Assembly: GCA_947095585.1 (NCBI GenBank)
Contig: OX352762.1
Coordinates: 13,309,969 to 13,373,968, forward strand
Source of the DNA: Nephrocerus scutellatus
Taxonomy: Eukaryota; Arthropoda; Insecta; Diptera; Pipunculidae
Direction of reading: 5' to 3'
DNA length: 64,000 bases
Shown here: in pieces, positions 21,652-34,050 of the stretch
How the letters are laid out: every line of letters starts with the position of its first letter
How positions within the stretch are numbered: the first letter of the stretch is position 1
The notes under the pieces: model-generated
The model's database searches: none
What the model saw: the letters and a program-made list of their open reading frames with translations, nothing else
Told to the model about the DNA's origin: nothing
Made by a program: the position numbers and the translations under genes

Positions 21652-23994
21652 TTATTGTCAGATAAATATTGATATGTGTTGTGCTCCAAAATTTTGATGA
21701 ATATCGTGGGTTTTATTTCTTGCAAAGTACAAAACAGGGAACATTTTATACTCTGTTTCGTTTATTAAAACTTCCATTAGCTCGTACACGCACTCCATAA
21801 CCAGCATCAGTATATCGGCTTTATACTAAGAAAAAAAAAAACTGAGATTAGAGAAATACATTTCCTCATATTCATACGTATGGGTAGTAGATGCTATAGA
21901 TGTTCATTTGTGTGTCATTGTCAATGCCATGTGAGACGCCTGTTTGGTTTACCCAGTGAAACATCAAATACAAGGGAGTTAAAGTTATATGTAGAATCCA
22001 TTTTTTCACAGCAAAGTCAGTCGCATGCCACGTAATAGCCGACGAACAACTCAACCAACAGACAAACACAAACACCAAAACAGACAGCTGCATACGATAC
22101 GAAACAGAATGCAATGTGCAGTTCACCAGAACAAGTTGGAAACTTTTCATGCGAAAATGCCAAAACTTGTTCTAAAAATGGAACTTAGCGAACGACAACA
22201 ACAAACGGACAGGCGGGCGGACATGTGACATTGTCCGGAGAGGAGGCCCGGTCCATGTGTGCGAGGTGAAGGATCATCTTCAAACTGCAGCACAACCGGA
22301 GCAACGGCAAAAAGGATACTCGCACAAGATGAATTGTTTGCACTGATGATGTCAGGATGAGGGCTTCCCATCACGCTCATGCACCAGCGCTTGCTTGGCA
22401 AGGAGCTCCGAAGTTGATAAAGAAAATAGTTTTTCTTCTTTGCTCCTTGTACACATAATGATATTATGTCTTAAGTCTTCATCTCTGTATGGACAAACTT
22501 TCTAGTTTCTAGTGGCGGATGTATGCACTAGTACAACGTATATACTAACAACAACAACGACAGTAGGACAATACAATATTTATTACATAACATCATGGCG
22601 TGTTACCCTGTAATTATTCAAATGCATATTGTGTTTGCCAGGCCAAGGAATGATAATCGCTCGAATGCCCAGAGCGTATCAGAGTGGATGGGATGGGTTT
22701 ATTTAATTGCGTTTTGATTGTGTTTGTGTAGTGGTGACATGCATGGAGTTGGTGGACTTATTTAGTTTGAAAGTTGAAACAAAACTTTTTGAAAGAATTT
22801 CATTAAGAATGACTATGAGGCTACTTAATAAAGAAAACTTTTTTAAGTTTGTTGTTTGACTCTGACATTCTTTAGCATAATTTTCCTTTTTAAATTTATG
22901 ACAAAAAATTTGAACTTTATACTTAGAGATTAATTTAGGGATCATATTGCCGAGGGAGAAGATACGATTAGCAGTTCAGCATAGACCAACGCTGGAGATG
23001 CGTTTATGCAATTAAAACTGAAATGGTTGGCGAAACCGGCAGCCAATGGATATCTGTTGAAACAACCTGTAACGTATTATACTCAAAGCTCAAATCGCTT
23101 ATCAGTAAAGATGGGTGGAGTTCTGTAAACTCAGTACTCAGTATGAAGTGGAAAAAAGCGTAGCGTAACATGCTGTTCTAGCATTAAATAGCAGATGAAG
23201 CAGCAATTAGATGCTACGTTGTATACCCTTAGATTACAAGGAAAGTGATTCGTCAACAGCGATGCGTCCTTTCCGTTTCCCTTGATGTTTATTGACTTCG
23301 AAAAAGCATCTGGAAGCGTAAGTCGTAATTTCATCTAGTATCCAAACGTACAAAGAGAATGCAAGAGTAACACTTAGCAGTTAGAAATGCAATTGCGATG
23401 AGGTGTGGTATAAATAACTGCATTATTGCATGCACAACGAACACTCCACGATAGTTACAACAAATGCACGTTCACAACTTTAGGGACACTCACCAAGTGC
23501 ATATTGACAAAGGAATCGATATAAGGATTTTTTTTGTAAAAGCTTAATAATGTCTCAATGCAAGAGTGCGGTGCCGCATTCAAACGAAAATAATGTCAAG
23601 TGTATTAATTGCTTATGAAAGCCACAGACTTATTCATAAGAATGTATAAAAGTAACAGTCTTTTAGAGAACGTAAGAAATTCTGGCGAGAAATATAGAAA
23701 AGGACGAATATTGAATAAAGAATTCGGATTTAATCGACCTTCCAAGTATATTGTTTATCTTTTGTTTTGTTTACTGGTGAAACAAGCAAAAGAAAATGTA
23801 TCGGTTGGAGTCCTTGCAGTTCCAAAATGTTCTTCGTTTAGGCAAAATAGATGCACCTTTTTCAAACTTCCTCTCGTGGATTAATACTTTTAATTATAAA
23901 CTTACGTTACATTGCAAACAGATGAGCATCCCAGCATTCGATTTCACAGCTATCTTTGTTTTATTCAATCGCTATACAATCGTCACATCATAGA
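21652..23994. other. No gene recognised
   Basis: AT-rich with short open frames in both strands and no conserved protein segment. Nothing supported. Confidence 0.5.
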
Positions 23995-24000
23995 GCCTCA

Positions 24001-24066
24001 TCATGTCATGTCATGTGATGCCATGTGATATCATGTGATACCATGTGATGCCATGTGATGTCACGT
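24001..24066. repeat. Short tandem repeat of CATGTGATNC words
   Basis: About seven 10-bp units of the type CATGTGATGC/CATGTGATAT in a row. Confidence 0.9.
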
Positions 24067-24078
24067 CTTGCACAATTG

Positions 24079-24535
24079 GTAAGGTGTCGAAAGATTTTAA
24101 AGTCTTAAGTGTTATTCGTTAAGGTTGCATACTTTCATTAGTTGTATCCCTGTTGGTCATCAGCTAAGTTATTTGTGCAGTTCAGACGATTAATATTGGC
24201 GGATTAACAATGACATCTTACCATTAACACCTAGACTATGCTGATAACGCTTCTGTTTTCTTTCACATGGAATATTACATCTGAATGAAATTATGAACAA
24301 TACTGGGGATAAAATCTCATATCAGTCTTTCTAACTCGGTCACCGTCCCATTAAACATTACTGAAAAGCTAGCTGATAGTCTTATTTTTAAAGAAATATT
24401 TTCTCACCCGATAGTGGCCTTAGAACTAGATGTGAGCCGCAGAATTGGGAAGGTAAGAGATGCGTTTTGAATAATTGAACGATTTCGAAAATGTCGAATA
24501 GCGATTTTTCCACTTAATAGTAATAAATCCATTGT
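24079..24535 (+). mobile_element. LINE-A RT fragment, strongly decayed
   Basis: Plus strand, several frames: GKVSKDFKVLS and a degraded CILS block (24080-24150), TMTSYH.HLDYADN (24205-24252) with the second aspartate of YADD turned to N, then LDVSRRIGKVRDAF (24430-24470). Order equals that of 357-800. Not functional. Confidence 0.75.
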
Positions 24536-24639
24536 AAGCTGGCTAGAAAATAGAAACAAAGTTTTTATTTAATTTTTGTTTTATCTGGTAGCCTGTATTT
24601 CCTGTTAAGGTTGTAAAGAAAAATGTACGAAGTACGAAT

Positions 24640-24951
24640 GCCATTGAGCTTCGCCTCAGGGCACGATCACTGCAAAAATTTTGCAAAAAGTTTTGCACAT
24701 CGGAGATACACATGTGTATAAAATTTGAAGACAATCGGGTAAATTTTGTAAATTATTTGTATGGGAGCTTTTAGACCCCCAGGGCTCGAAGGGTCCCAAA
24801 TTTTAATAGTATAGTGTTGTCATGGGAAATACACATGTGTGCTTAGTTTGAATAAAATCGTTCCATAGGAAGTGGGTTAAAAATTGATCGCAAGATTTGG
24901 TGTGCCAGTCCGCCAGCCAGCAAGCCACGGGCGCGCGAATTTAATATATAA
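24640..24951 (+). repeat. Dispersed repeat X, copy 2 (split; continues at 26272-26292)
   Basis: Same order as 6240-6514: CATCGGAGATACACATGTG, GTTGTCATGGGAAATACACA, AGGAAGTGGGTTAAAA, GGTGTGCC and AGCCACGGGC. The X terminus AATAGAGAATTTAAAAA is found only after 26272, so a 1.3-kb element has entered here. Confidence 0.75.
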
Positions 24952-26271
24952 CTCTTTCGATTTGCAGGGTAGAGTTAAAATTTCTCTCTCGTGGTTTTGG
25001 TTTGGCGTTCTATTTGCAAACTGTAACCAGAGTAAAGTTTGATTTTGCGTTTTATTTGCAAGGTTTTGTAACCAACACTGTAGCTTTGCTACCCGTCGGC
25101 AATGAACGGGTAAGGTTTCGTTTACTCAGCAAGATGGCGGAGAGAGAGCAAGCAGACTAATTTCTCAGTTTGTTGTTGGCGAACAGAGAGCAAGCAGACT
25201 ATTTTCTCAGTTTTTTGTTGGTGAAGAGAGAGCAAGCAGACTAATTTCTCAGTTTGTTATTGGTGAAGAGAGAGCAAGCAGACTAATTTCTCAGTTTGTT
25301 GTTGGCGAAGAGAGAGCAAGCAGACTAATTTCTCAGTTTGTTGTTGGTGAAGAGAGAGCAAGCTGACTAATTTCCAGTTTGTTGTTGGTGAAGAGAGAGC
25401 AAGCTGACTAATTTCTCAGTTTGTTGTTGGCGAAGAGAGAGCAAGCAGACTAATTTCTCAGTTTGTTGTTGGTGAAGAGAGAGCAAGCTGACTAATTTCT
25501 CAGTTTGTTGTTGGCGAAGAGAGAGCAAGCAGACTAATTTCTCAGTTTGTTGTTGGTGAAGAGAGAGCAAGCTGACTAATTTCTCAGTTTGTTGTTGGCG
25601 AAGAGAGAGCAAGCAGACTAATTTCTCAGTTTGTTTTTGGCGAAGAGAGAGCAAGCAGACTAATTTCTCAGTTTGTTGTTGGTGAAGAGAGAGCAAGCTG
25701 ACTAATTTCTCAGTTTGTTGTGGCGAAGAGAGAGCAAGCAGACTAATTTCTCAGTTTGTTGTTGGTGAAGAGAGAGCAAGCTGACTAATTTCTCAGTTTG
25801 TTGTTGGCGAAGAGAGAGCAAGCAGACTAATTTCTCAGTTTGTTGTTGGTGAAGAGAGAGCAAGCTGACTAATTTCTCAGTTTGTTGTTGGCGAAGAGAG
25901 AGCAAGCAGACTAATTTCTCAGTTTGTTTTTGGCGAAGAGAGAGCAAGCAGACTAGTTTCTCAGTTTGTTGTTGGCGAAGAGAGAGCAAGCAGACTAATT
26001 TCTCAGTTTATTGTTTGTGAATAGAGAGCAAGCAGACTAATTTCTCAGTTTGTTGTTGGCGAAGAGAGAGCAAGCAGACTAATTTCTCAGTTTATTGTTT
26101 GTGAATAGAGAGCAAGCAGACTAATTTCTCAGTTTTTTGTTCTTGTTAAATATGGTTTCGGTTTGGCGTTCTATTTGCAAAGCATTCACCACAAAAACCA
26201 CGAAAACCATGTCATTTTGGTAGCTTACCCGTGGGTACGGTTTCGGGTTTGGTTTTACGTAATCGAAAGAG
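24952..26271. mobile_element. Candidate MITE-like element with 11-bp terminal inverted repeats carrying a minisatellite
   Basis: Perfect inverted repeats CTCTTTCGATT (24952-24962) and AATCGAAAGAG (26261-26271) bound a 1.3-kb block that interrupts repeat X. Just inside each end lies a related segment: GGTTTGGCGTTCTATTTGC occurs in direct orientation near 25000 and near 26162, with CTACCCGT and TTACCCGT words further in. The centre is the 42-bp minisatellite. No transposase is present. Target duplication is unclear, perhaps TA. Confidence 0.6.
25138..26140. repeat. 42-bp minisatellite, about 24 units, with a two-unit higher-order pattern
   Basis: Each unit holds GAAGAGAGAGCAAGCAGAC, AATTTCTCAGTTTGTTGTTGG in order. 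From about 25370 to 25910 two variants alternate: one with TTGGC..GCAGAC and one with TTGGT..GCTGAC, giving an 84-bp dimer. Because 42 is a multiple of three, the minus strand stays open (25367-25696, 25702-25989) with a 14-residue repeat; this follows from the period and is not evidence of a gene. Confidence 0.95.
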
Positions 26272-26330
26272 GCAATAGAGAATTTAAAAAGCTCTAACGA
26301 ATTCTACTGCCTACTCTTTTTATTTTTGGG

Positions 26331-26450
26331 TTTTGGTTTTGGTTTTGGTTTTGGTTTTGGTTTTGGTTTTGGTGTTGGTGTTGGTTTTCATAATTTGTTT
26401 CGGGTTTAGATTTTTTTGTCTTGGTTTTGGTTTTGGTTTTGGTGTTGGCT
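26331..26450. repeat. (GGTTTT)n simple repeat
   Basis: Uninterrupted TTTTGG units at about 26335-26382 and again at about 26420-26443, with GGTGTT variants between. Same G/T-rich vocabulary as the right end of the neighbouring TIR element. Confidence 0.9.
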
Positions 26451-29400
26451 TTTATGATTTGTGTCATGGTTTTGGTGTTTTGAAACGTTTTTCAGCCTTA
26501 CTTTAATACATAGGATATGTATTTGTTTATAGATAAACTTGTATTCGGACATATATTAGGAAGATACTTTCGGCATTGTGTGAAATTTACACCACAGTCA
26601 TCCGTCAACTCAAAAGAAGAACATTTCAGAGTTTTATTTTTTGTGCCGAAACTTTTGTCTTAGGATATGTGTTTCTGTTAACTTTGCCCGTTGTCATTAC
26701 AACACTCTTTACATACATAATATATAATACAGGCTAAAGCATCTACTTGTGGGCACACATAAAATTTACTTCCTTACGCACACATCCTAAACATAAAATG
26801 TTTCCTTTGCACTCGCTCGTCTCGTCACTGTAACTGATGTGAGAATATTTTCGGATTATGGGAGAATAATACGAATTGTTCGGATATTCGTTTTTCCTTG
26901 TTTGGTGCTGTGTAACTTTAGCCCTATCCGAAGAACCCACATCTATCTACACCACCATCCCGACATTATACTCCATAACATCCAATGTATGTCGCCCAAG
27001 ATATATTGTGTTCAGTCACTTTATTATATCCTTCCAGCTCCTTCCGCTGATGTGCACTATAAAGTTAATTCCATGGAATTGTTTAAAATTTTATGTTAAG
27101 TATCCATTTTGGGATCAGGGTCGTCCGTCGGGGTATAATGTGCTATGTAGGATGGATACCCATACAATTATCTGTGTGCGTAGCACTTTCCTTTGTTTTT
27201 TGTTCAATTTTTTTGCTTCCTTAATGGATGCGAAGTACGCAAGTGTGTATGTGTAAGCATACATTGTTTTTAATGTCTTAGACATTGTGTTTGGTGCAGG
27301 AATGATAGTAGTGTTTTAAGGATGATGTGATGCGGAAAGAAGGATTTGTGAAGAGTTATAACACCACCGAATAGCTGCTACTAACATTCCCTTCCGAGAC
27401 GTACTAACTTGTGGACTTGTGTTGTCGCACGTTTTGTCCTTTCATTTGATGTGCAAACGAATGACAGCAATGTGAGGGAACTCACCGAGGGCGTCACAAA
27501 TGAAGAAAGTTTTATCGTTAGCATTGAATTTTTCCACCAATAACACCTAATGGTGTTAGGATTGTTTTTCGTTGCTGGTAGATTGTTTAAATTATCGCTA
27601 TCATGTATTTATTTTATAAGCGCAAGACTTTAAATTTTTTTTCAGTTTCTATATACGATAAATAATCACTATAATCACAATAAGTGAGTAGAATAGAATT
27701 ATGTGGCACATAAATTGATGTGGATAGCCCGTAACACCTATTAAGTGCTTTTGCATTCATTCTACTTTGAAAGATTGTGAGCAATAAAATTGAAATTAAA
27801 TTAATTAATTATTTTAATTTACAAATAACCTGAAAAAAGGGTAAACATCAATTTATCAGAACAGCAGAACGCATACTTGGCTCACGCGTTTTCATCATCA
27901 GCACATATCCTTAATGTAACATTTTTCAATTTCCCTTCCGTCATGGTGATTGATATTTGCAAACGTTTCGGGTGCTTATATACGTATCTATGTATACGCT
28001 GTGGTTTCCGGTTACCAATTTAAAACATTTTTCTTCAGCACAACAGACATACAATAACCTCATCATCGATGGTAAGTAGTGGCCTCTTGCAGCGTAACAC
28101 GACGAAAATTAATGAGGCTCTGATGCATATATGCAGGGATTCTAATGCATTACTTCTTTTGGTATCAGCTTTTTGGCATCTCACCCGTAATTTACATTCA
28201 TACACGCCAGAATCCATGCGCATACTACTGCTACTGTATGAGCATTGATGCTGACCACGATGATCCAGTGGAAAATAATCTGACATTTACAAATGCAATG
28301 CCATTACGATAACCATACGGATACACAGCGCTTGGTAGAGTGATATTGTATATGGGTTAGTGTGGCAGAAGCAACGCGTATCCGATCGGTCGGTCATATC
28401 AGTTTCCGCAAGTAATAGATTACGGGTTGTTTTCTTTTTAATTTAACCCATCTCTCCGCATTTCAACAATGTCTTCAGTTGTAGTAGCTAGCTGGATACA
28501 TTATAATGTGTGAGGGGAGCATAATACACACACATACGGCTAAGAGCATACACCAGTTTTTGTTGTTGAGAAATTCAGGAAATTACCGCTTGGTTGGACT
28601 ATACCAGCTCTATACTGACATGAAAGTCAGAAGAAAAATATCACCTCAACTTATAAACGAATGTTCTGCCACAAGAACCTTAAATGGAGGAAAAAATGTT
28701 CTTTTTGGGGTTGAAGAAAGGAAGCTCCGACTTAGGTCAGTTGTGGATAAGCCAGTCAAAGAGAAGAAACTTGTCTTCAGTTAAAGAAAAAAACTAACAG
28801 AAGGGTAGTACGCTATTAATTTTCACTCTTGCGGAAGTAACGTAAATAAGTTAATATCCTTACATGGTGAGTTACACTCTAATAGATATAAGAGTAATAG
28901 ATATAAATATATATACACTTATATGTATATATATATATACACGGAGAACGTCGTTTGATTAAACCGTACACAAAATAATCGTATATCAATTTTTGGGTAA
29001 CAATACGTCAAGGATAAAGAGGAATGTCTTCCTCATGCTCATAAAATTTCTAATCGACTCTGGTAGAAAAAGGGAAAATTGATTCCCTTTTAAGGCAGTT
29101 TTCAGGTTAAAGTGACTTACCGGTTCAAGACGTTGTAAGACTAAAGCCACCATCTGTAATATAAAGAGGTTATCAGAACTAATGTTTAAACCAAACATTA
29201 AGTAAATGGCATGTAATTACCCAAACCTTAATAGAGTACTCTACTTTGCAGCTCCGTGCTTTCCGCCTTCCATGCGGAGAAGAGAACTAGACGGGAAATA
29301 AATTGACTAGATCTTGTTTTTATATTTTAAATACTTTTATTTGTTTTATTTCTACGATATGTCTAGAATTTAGGTCTTAGTTATAATATTCTTCTACTAC

Positions 29401-29735
29401 GACTTCTTTCTACACAGCAGCTTCTTCTATACCCAAACTTCTGGGTTCAAACTAATTCAAATTGGGCTGATTGATTAAATTATTATAGATCGATATAATC
29501 ATCGACTAATAGTATCGATCCGATATCGATTCCATTTTGGGTTCGCCCTCAAATTCATCTATCCTCTTACGCAACATCAGCATAAGTACAATACTTTGCA
29601 TTTATGATCAAAGTGGTGTGCTTTCGTAAAGTAAATACCTAAGGTGATGTACAGGCACACCATAAAGATCTTAATTTGTTGATATTTTGTCGATCGGTTG
29701 CTTGGTTTAATTTATGACGGTTTTCGTATGTCACC
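26451..29735. other. No gene recognised
   Basis: Mostly AT-rich sequence; a TA-rich run at about 28896-28940. Open frames such as 26876-27256 (+) and 28035-28286 (-) carry no recognisable family motif. Confidence 0.5.
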
Positions 29736-29999
29736 GTTAACCCCGATGGATGCATAGCTAAGAGGGAGCTTAGTCGCTAGTAAGCGAACATCGAATACCT
29801 GGCGACCTTCGGTTTAAACCCCGGTCTTTCCATGGCAAACCGGCGTCTGTCATGGGTGACTTTTTTCCCGGATACTCGTGGGTATCAAAATTGATTCAAA
29901 ATTTAAATATTTATGAGACAGTTGCATCTTAAACTGCATCAACCTCGGAAACAGTTGTAGGACAGCCCGTTGTAACATTAGAAGCTAATGTGCTTCCAA

Positions 30000-31120
30000 T
30001 ACCTCGGCCTGTTGATGAACAGTCAAAGTCTCCAATTAGTTCGAACAGGCCCCTTCCGTAGCTCGCGAGGGTGCCGGAACAGATGATGAAGAATCTACAA
30101 CCTCTGATTCTGATGCATCCACACTTGTCGAAGTCTGTAGCGTCATCTCGGAGAAATCCGGTTGCTCTTCTATTGGGAAGGCATTAGATGAACTACAGTT
30201 ACAGAAACAGTTACATCAAAATGAGCTCGCTTGAGAAAAGGCGGTTTAGACATGCTTTACGCATTGCCAAGAATAGAGAGTGCTCTCGAATTTGCCAAAA
30301 CCGCTCCCCCTAAACAACGCGATAATAAGCAGATTAGATCTGAGGATCTAATCCGGGTGCCAAAAAAGTTAAGACGGGACATACACCTGAAATACCCATT
30401 TTCAGTCAAGTGGCTAGTGCTGTCAGGTTGGGTGTCGTCCCGACGGACCTGGCTACAAAACCCCTCAGAATAGAACAGATGGCTCTTTTCCAGAAGGCGG
30501 TTATTGACACTTCAATTGAGATGACCGATAGCGGTGTTTGGTCACAATTTATCGGCTCAAATTTCAAAACGGGGTGGCTCATTTTCGTTTGCATAGACGG
30601 TACTACTGCGGGATGGTTGCGCTCGAACTTCGAGAAGATTAGATCCAAGAGTGGATTTAACGTGACGCTGGTGGAAGAAGGATCGTTCCCCAAACTAAAC
30701 ATCGTCCGTGGGTTCTTTCCACAGAGCTTGGAGCTATCTTCGGACAAGGTTATAGCCACAATCGCGGCGCAGAATGCCGGACTGCAGGCAAACTCGTGAA
30801 AACTCATAAAGAGGGAGCACGAAGGTGCACTCCTCTACCTCGTATTGGCTGTTGACGACGCCTCCATGAATAGCCTTAACACCTATATAGGCACCTATAT
30901 AGGTACCGCTTTGGTAATGTAAAGCTAATCCTTAAGAGCACCGACAAAGATTTAGCAACTCGCCGCGGTAATTCAACTAGAGAGAAAGCCCTATCATCTT
31001 TAAACACTGCCGATGGGCAAGAATATAACGAAGTTTCCAGAGTTAAACCCTCCACTCAGGCAACGCAACCATCCACTTCGACCAACAACGCTGCTGGGCA
31101 CGTTGAATAAAACGACTCAG
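30000..31120 (+). mobile_element. LINE-L (LOA-like) ORF1 with DUF4780-type domain
   Basis: ORF1 of a LOA-like LINE. N-terminal part in one frame (SSLEKRRFRHALRIAKN at about 30217-30270), then a frameshift into 30410-30799. That 129-codon open stretch resembles the DUF4780 gag-like domain of insect retroelements (MALFQKAVID, GWLIFVCIDG, PKLNIVRGFFP). Coding traces go on to about 30960 (LLYLVLAVDDASM, GNVKLILKSTDKD). DUF4780 proteins are thought to bind RNA/RNP; that is by family only. The N-terminus is also present, on the other strand, at 36130-36480. Confidence 0.8.
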
Positions 31121-32284
31121 TTGCCTCCCCTACGAAGAACCAGACCAAATACTTCGACCAGCAGGGCCATGGGGCAACATGATTGTTGAAATCGAATGCG
31201 GTCGTATTTTACGTAGGAATTCCTGAAGTGAACTTACAACTCTGGGCCAAGTTGGAGTGAGAAGTTCGAAAGTCATTTCGTTGGTTCCGCACGTTCGGAC
31301 AGTTGGTCGAACTAGCCGGATGCATCCCAAATAAAACAATTTCCCCAATGGATGGACAATATCTGACGGTTATTGTACAGATTACCTATAAATTTTAGAG
31401 TTTTCGCAAGAAAATGGCAAAGCAATTTTGTAAAGCAGCAATTGGAACTGGTAAGCACATTCCGCATAAAGAGGAGATATTTACTGAGATGAATGTTTTT
31501 ATTGCTCAGATAAACATACGCCTGAACCCTTCATGAGATGCGAAGCGATACATTTTTAATAGGAATGATATTTGTAAGCAGAAAGCGCACAGAGAAGCGC
31601 TTTTTATGAGTCCGTAAAGTAATTGGTTTCGAATTTTTTTCCAATAACCTTCTGAATCAGACACAAAAAAAAATCAACTAAGGATATGGTGATGATGATT
31701 ATATCTTTGGCATTTAATCTGCAACCGAAGAAAGCTGTACGTCTCCGATTAAATGACCGGACAATTACCATCCACTTTTAGCCGGAATTAATACGAGTAA
31801 CATATCAGATATGAGGGTTTTTTCGTTTCCTTCGATGGCCCATCAGACTCTTGTTGAATTATTAATTTTGTAATTTTTAAGAATTCGCCGCAATGCCATA
31901 CAAAATCGAGAACGAGAATATTTTTATGGTAACACTTCAAATGGGAATATGTCTCACCATTATAAGAGAAAAGGATTGCATTGCCAACGACGTGTTTAAG
32001 GGAATTGAATCGCTTACAAATTCATTAAGGATACACGATGAATCTTTCTTGATGAAGGTTTATTTACATTGCGATTTTCGTAATTTTTTGTGCTCTAGAC
32101 ATTAGAAAGCTAAGATATGGTTGCAAATAAAAATTTGTACTACATCTACTACAAACAGAATAGGATGAGAATAGACGTCACACACACTTCTTTAAGTGGA
32201 ACTGAAGATGTAATTTCAAGTGATAAACTGAATTTTTTATATTCTCTCAATTAAATTCGTGTTCGTTTGTTGTTTTCTTGTGGC
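31121..32284. other. No gene recognised
   Basis: May contain LOA ORF1 to ORF2 spacer at the left; 31893-32105 is an open frame without recognisable motifs. Confidence 0.45.
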
Positions 32285-32390
32285 CTAATCTTGGGAAAAT
32301 GTTTTAATCCACTTCCTAAGACCAGATTTTACTCAAACTTTGCACACATGTTTATCTGCGATTAGAGAAAGAGAATTTACATGAACATTT
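32285..32390 (-). repeat. Dispersed repeat X, partial copy
   Basis: TTTTAATCCACTTCCTAAGACC, TTTGCACACATG and CGATTAGAGAAAGAGAATTTA, the reverse complement of the X segments at 6410-6440 and 6350. Confidence 0.65.
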
Positions 32391-32529
32391 TTAAATTTTG
32401 TGGGTTTTTTTTAAGTTTTCATTTGCTTAGCATTTTGACGACTAAAATTTTTGAAAAGTTTTTGGTCTTAAGTCCATTATTTATACCACCAATAATGACA
32501 ACCTGAACTTAAAGCAAAGGAAACATTTC

Positions 32530-32835
32530 CTGCCGGTTTCAGGTTCTAATCGCTATTCCTTGATCACGAATTCAATACGATGTTATTCAGTTTGGCCTGA
32601 TTCTAAATTCGTGATCTACGCGAACCCTTACAACATGGGGCTTGGCCTGTCTCACTATAGTGTTTCGCATAACTCAAAAGACTTTTCGAGCAATATCCTT
32701 GTCGCTTATGCAAACTAGGTTTATTCTAACGAAAGCCTATTGATCATGATTCTATTCACGATGTTAACATCACGATATCACTTGTAGATGTTATTATTCT
32801 GGACACTATGTTCTCCGAAATCAGAAAAATGCTTT
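32530..32835 (-). mobile_element. LINE-B 3'-end fragment, very diverged
   Basis: Aligns by eye to 19680-19950 in the same orientation: GATGTTATTCAGTTTGGC against GATGTCATCCAGTTTGGC, GGGGCTTGGCCTGTCT against GGCTTGGCCGGCCTTG, and CACGATGTTAACATCACG against CACGATGTCGACATCGCG. No frame survives. Confidence 0.7.
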
Positions 32836-32889
32836 GGAAATGACTCAATAAAAGCCGAGATACTAAAATTAGGTAGAAACTAGCCACGT

Positions 32890-34050
32890 TATTTTCTCAA
32901 ATTTTAGAATTAGAAGAAATATCAACACAACGGAAAGAATCGACCATATATTTGCTTCACAAAAAAGGTAATAAGGAAAATTTAAATAACTACAGACCCA
33001 TCTATCTATCATTTCAAGAAGGCCCAAAATCTGAAAAGTGTCTTAGATGACCAACAGCCTGGAGAACAAGCAGGCTTTAGGAAGGGTTTCTCGACAACAG
33101 ATTACCTTCAAAATATAAAACAAATTATAGAAAAAAACAATTTCCTTTATTTATTTTACAAAAGCATTCGACACTATAGAGCATGTTATGCTATGGAAGC
33201 GCTCAAGAACCAAAATGTCATAGGAATTTTGAAAAATCTATATACGAGTGGTGACGCGAGAATATCTTTGGAAACTAGAGGTTATGTATTTAGTCTTAGT
33301 CTAGAGGGGTTAGGCCAGGTGGCCCTATCTCACCAGCTTTATTTTGTGCAGTACTAGAAGATGTATGGAAATTCTTAAACAATTATGCCATAAAAATAGA
33401 AGGAGAAGTATTAGAACAATCTCAGATTCGCAGACGACATCACACTTTTCGCTTCATCTACAAAAGAAATGAAAATTATGCCTTATGAAATGGAAAATGA
33501 TGTCAGATTATAGGACCGGGAATGAATGTTAAAAAATCTAAGCTTATGTCCAATAGTCCAATGATGGGAAAAAACGTTTCATAGTAAAAAGTAAAGAAAT
33601 CGAATACGTAAGCGAATATATATATCTAGATCAACTAATATCATTAGAAAAACGACAAGATAAAGAAGTTGGTAATAGGATAGCTAGAGGTAGGAATCAG
33701 TTAGGAAAGAATAGAGTCACACATATACAGGACCTCAAGAGCACATGTATTCGACTCAGACATCTTACTAACTATGATCTATGGCTCGCAAATATGAAGC
33801 TGCACAGGGAAATCGACAAACAAGCTCAAAGTGCAATAGAAAGGACGTTACTAAATGTTTTGAGAAGGCAGAAAATCAGAAACGTATCCATAAGAAAAAG
33901 AACTTGTTTTACAAACGTAAATCAAAGAGCTAAAAAATAAAAATGGAACTGGGCTGACATGACCAGCAAGGTTGCAGGATACACGATGGACTTTAAAACA
34001 ACAGAAAGGACGCCAATGGACGACAAAAGGCAACATGGGATACATCTAAA
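32890..34050 (+). mobile_element. LINE-R: classical RTE-type RT remnant
   Basis: Plus strand, several frames: KKGNKENLNNYRP (about 32963-33000), an entry loop QAGFRKGFSTTDYL near 33070-33105, GPISPALFCAVLEDV (about 33325-33370), and the catalytic block LRFADDITLFAS with FADD intact at 33427-33438. MNVKKSKLMS (33520-33555), a YLDQLISLE-like block (33620-33650) and a C-terminal stretch with KMELGWHDQQGC (33940-33980) follow. It shares order and motifs with RTE-1-type elements and is distinct in sequence from LINE-A and LINE-B. Many stops; inactive. Confidence 0.8.

Noticed and set aside
25367..25989. Minus-strand frames with a 14-residue glutamine/leucine repeat
   Set aside because: The 42-bp satellite period is a multiple of three, so the frame stays open by arithmetic. 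No promoter or unique flanking codons.
25138..26140. CRISPR-like array
   Set aside because: Units are contiguous with no spacers, in a eukaryotic transposon context.
26331..26450. (GGTTTT)n as a telomere repeat
   Set aside because: Short, interrupted and internal; simple repeat beside a G/T-rich element end.
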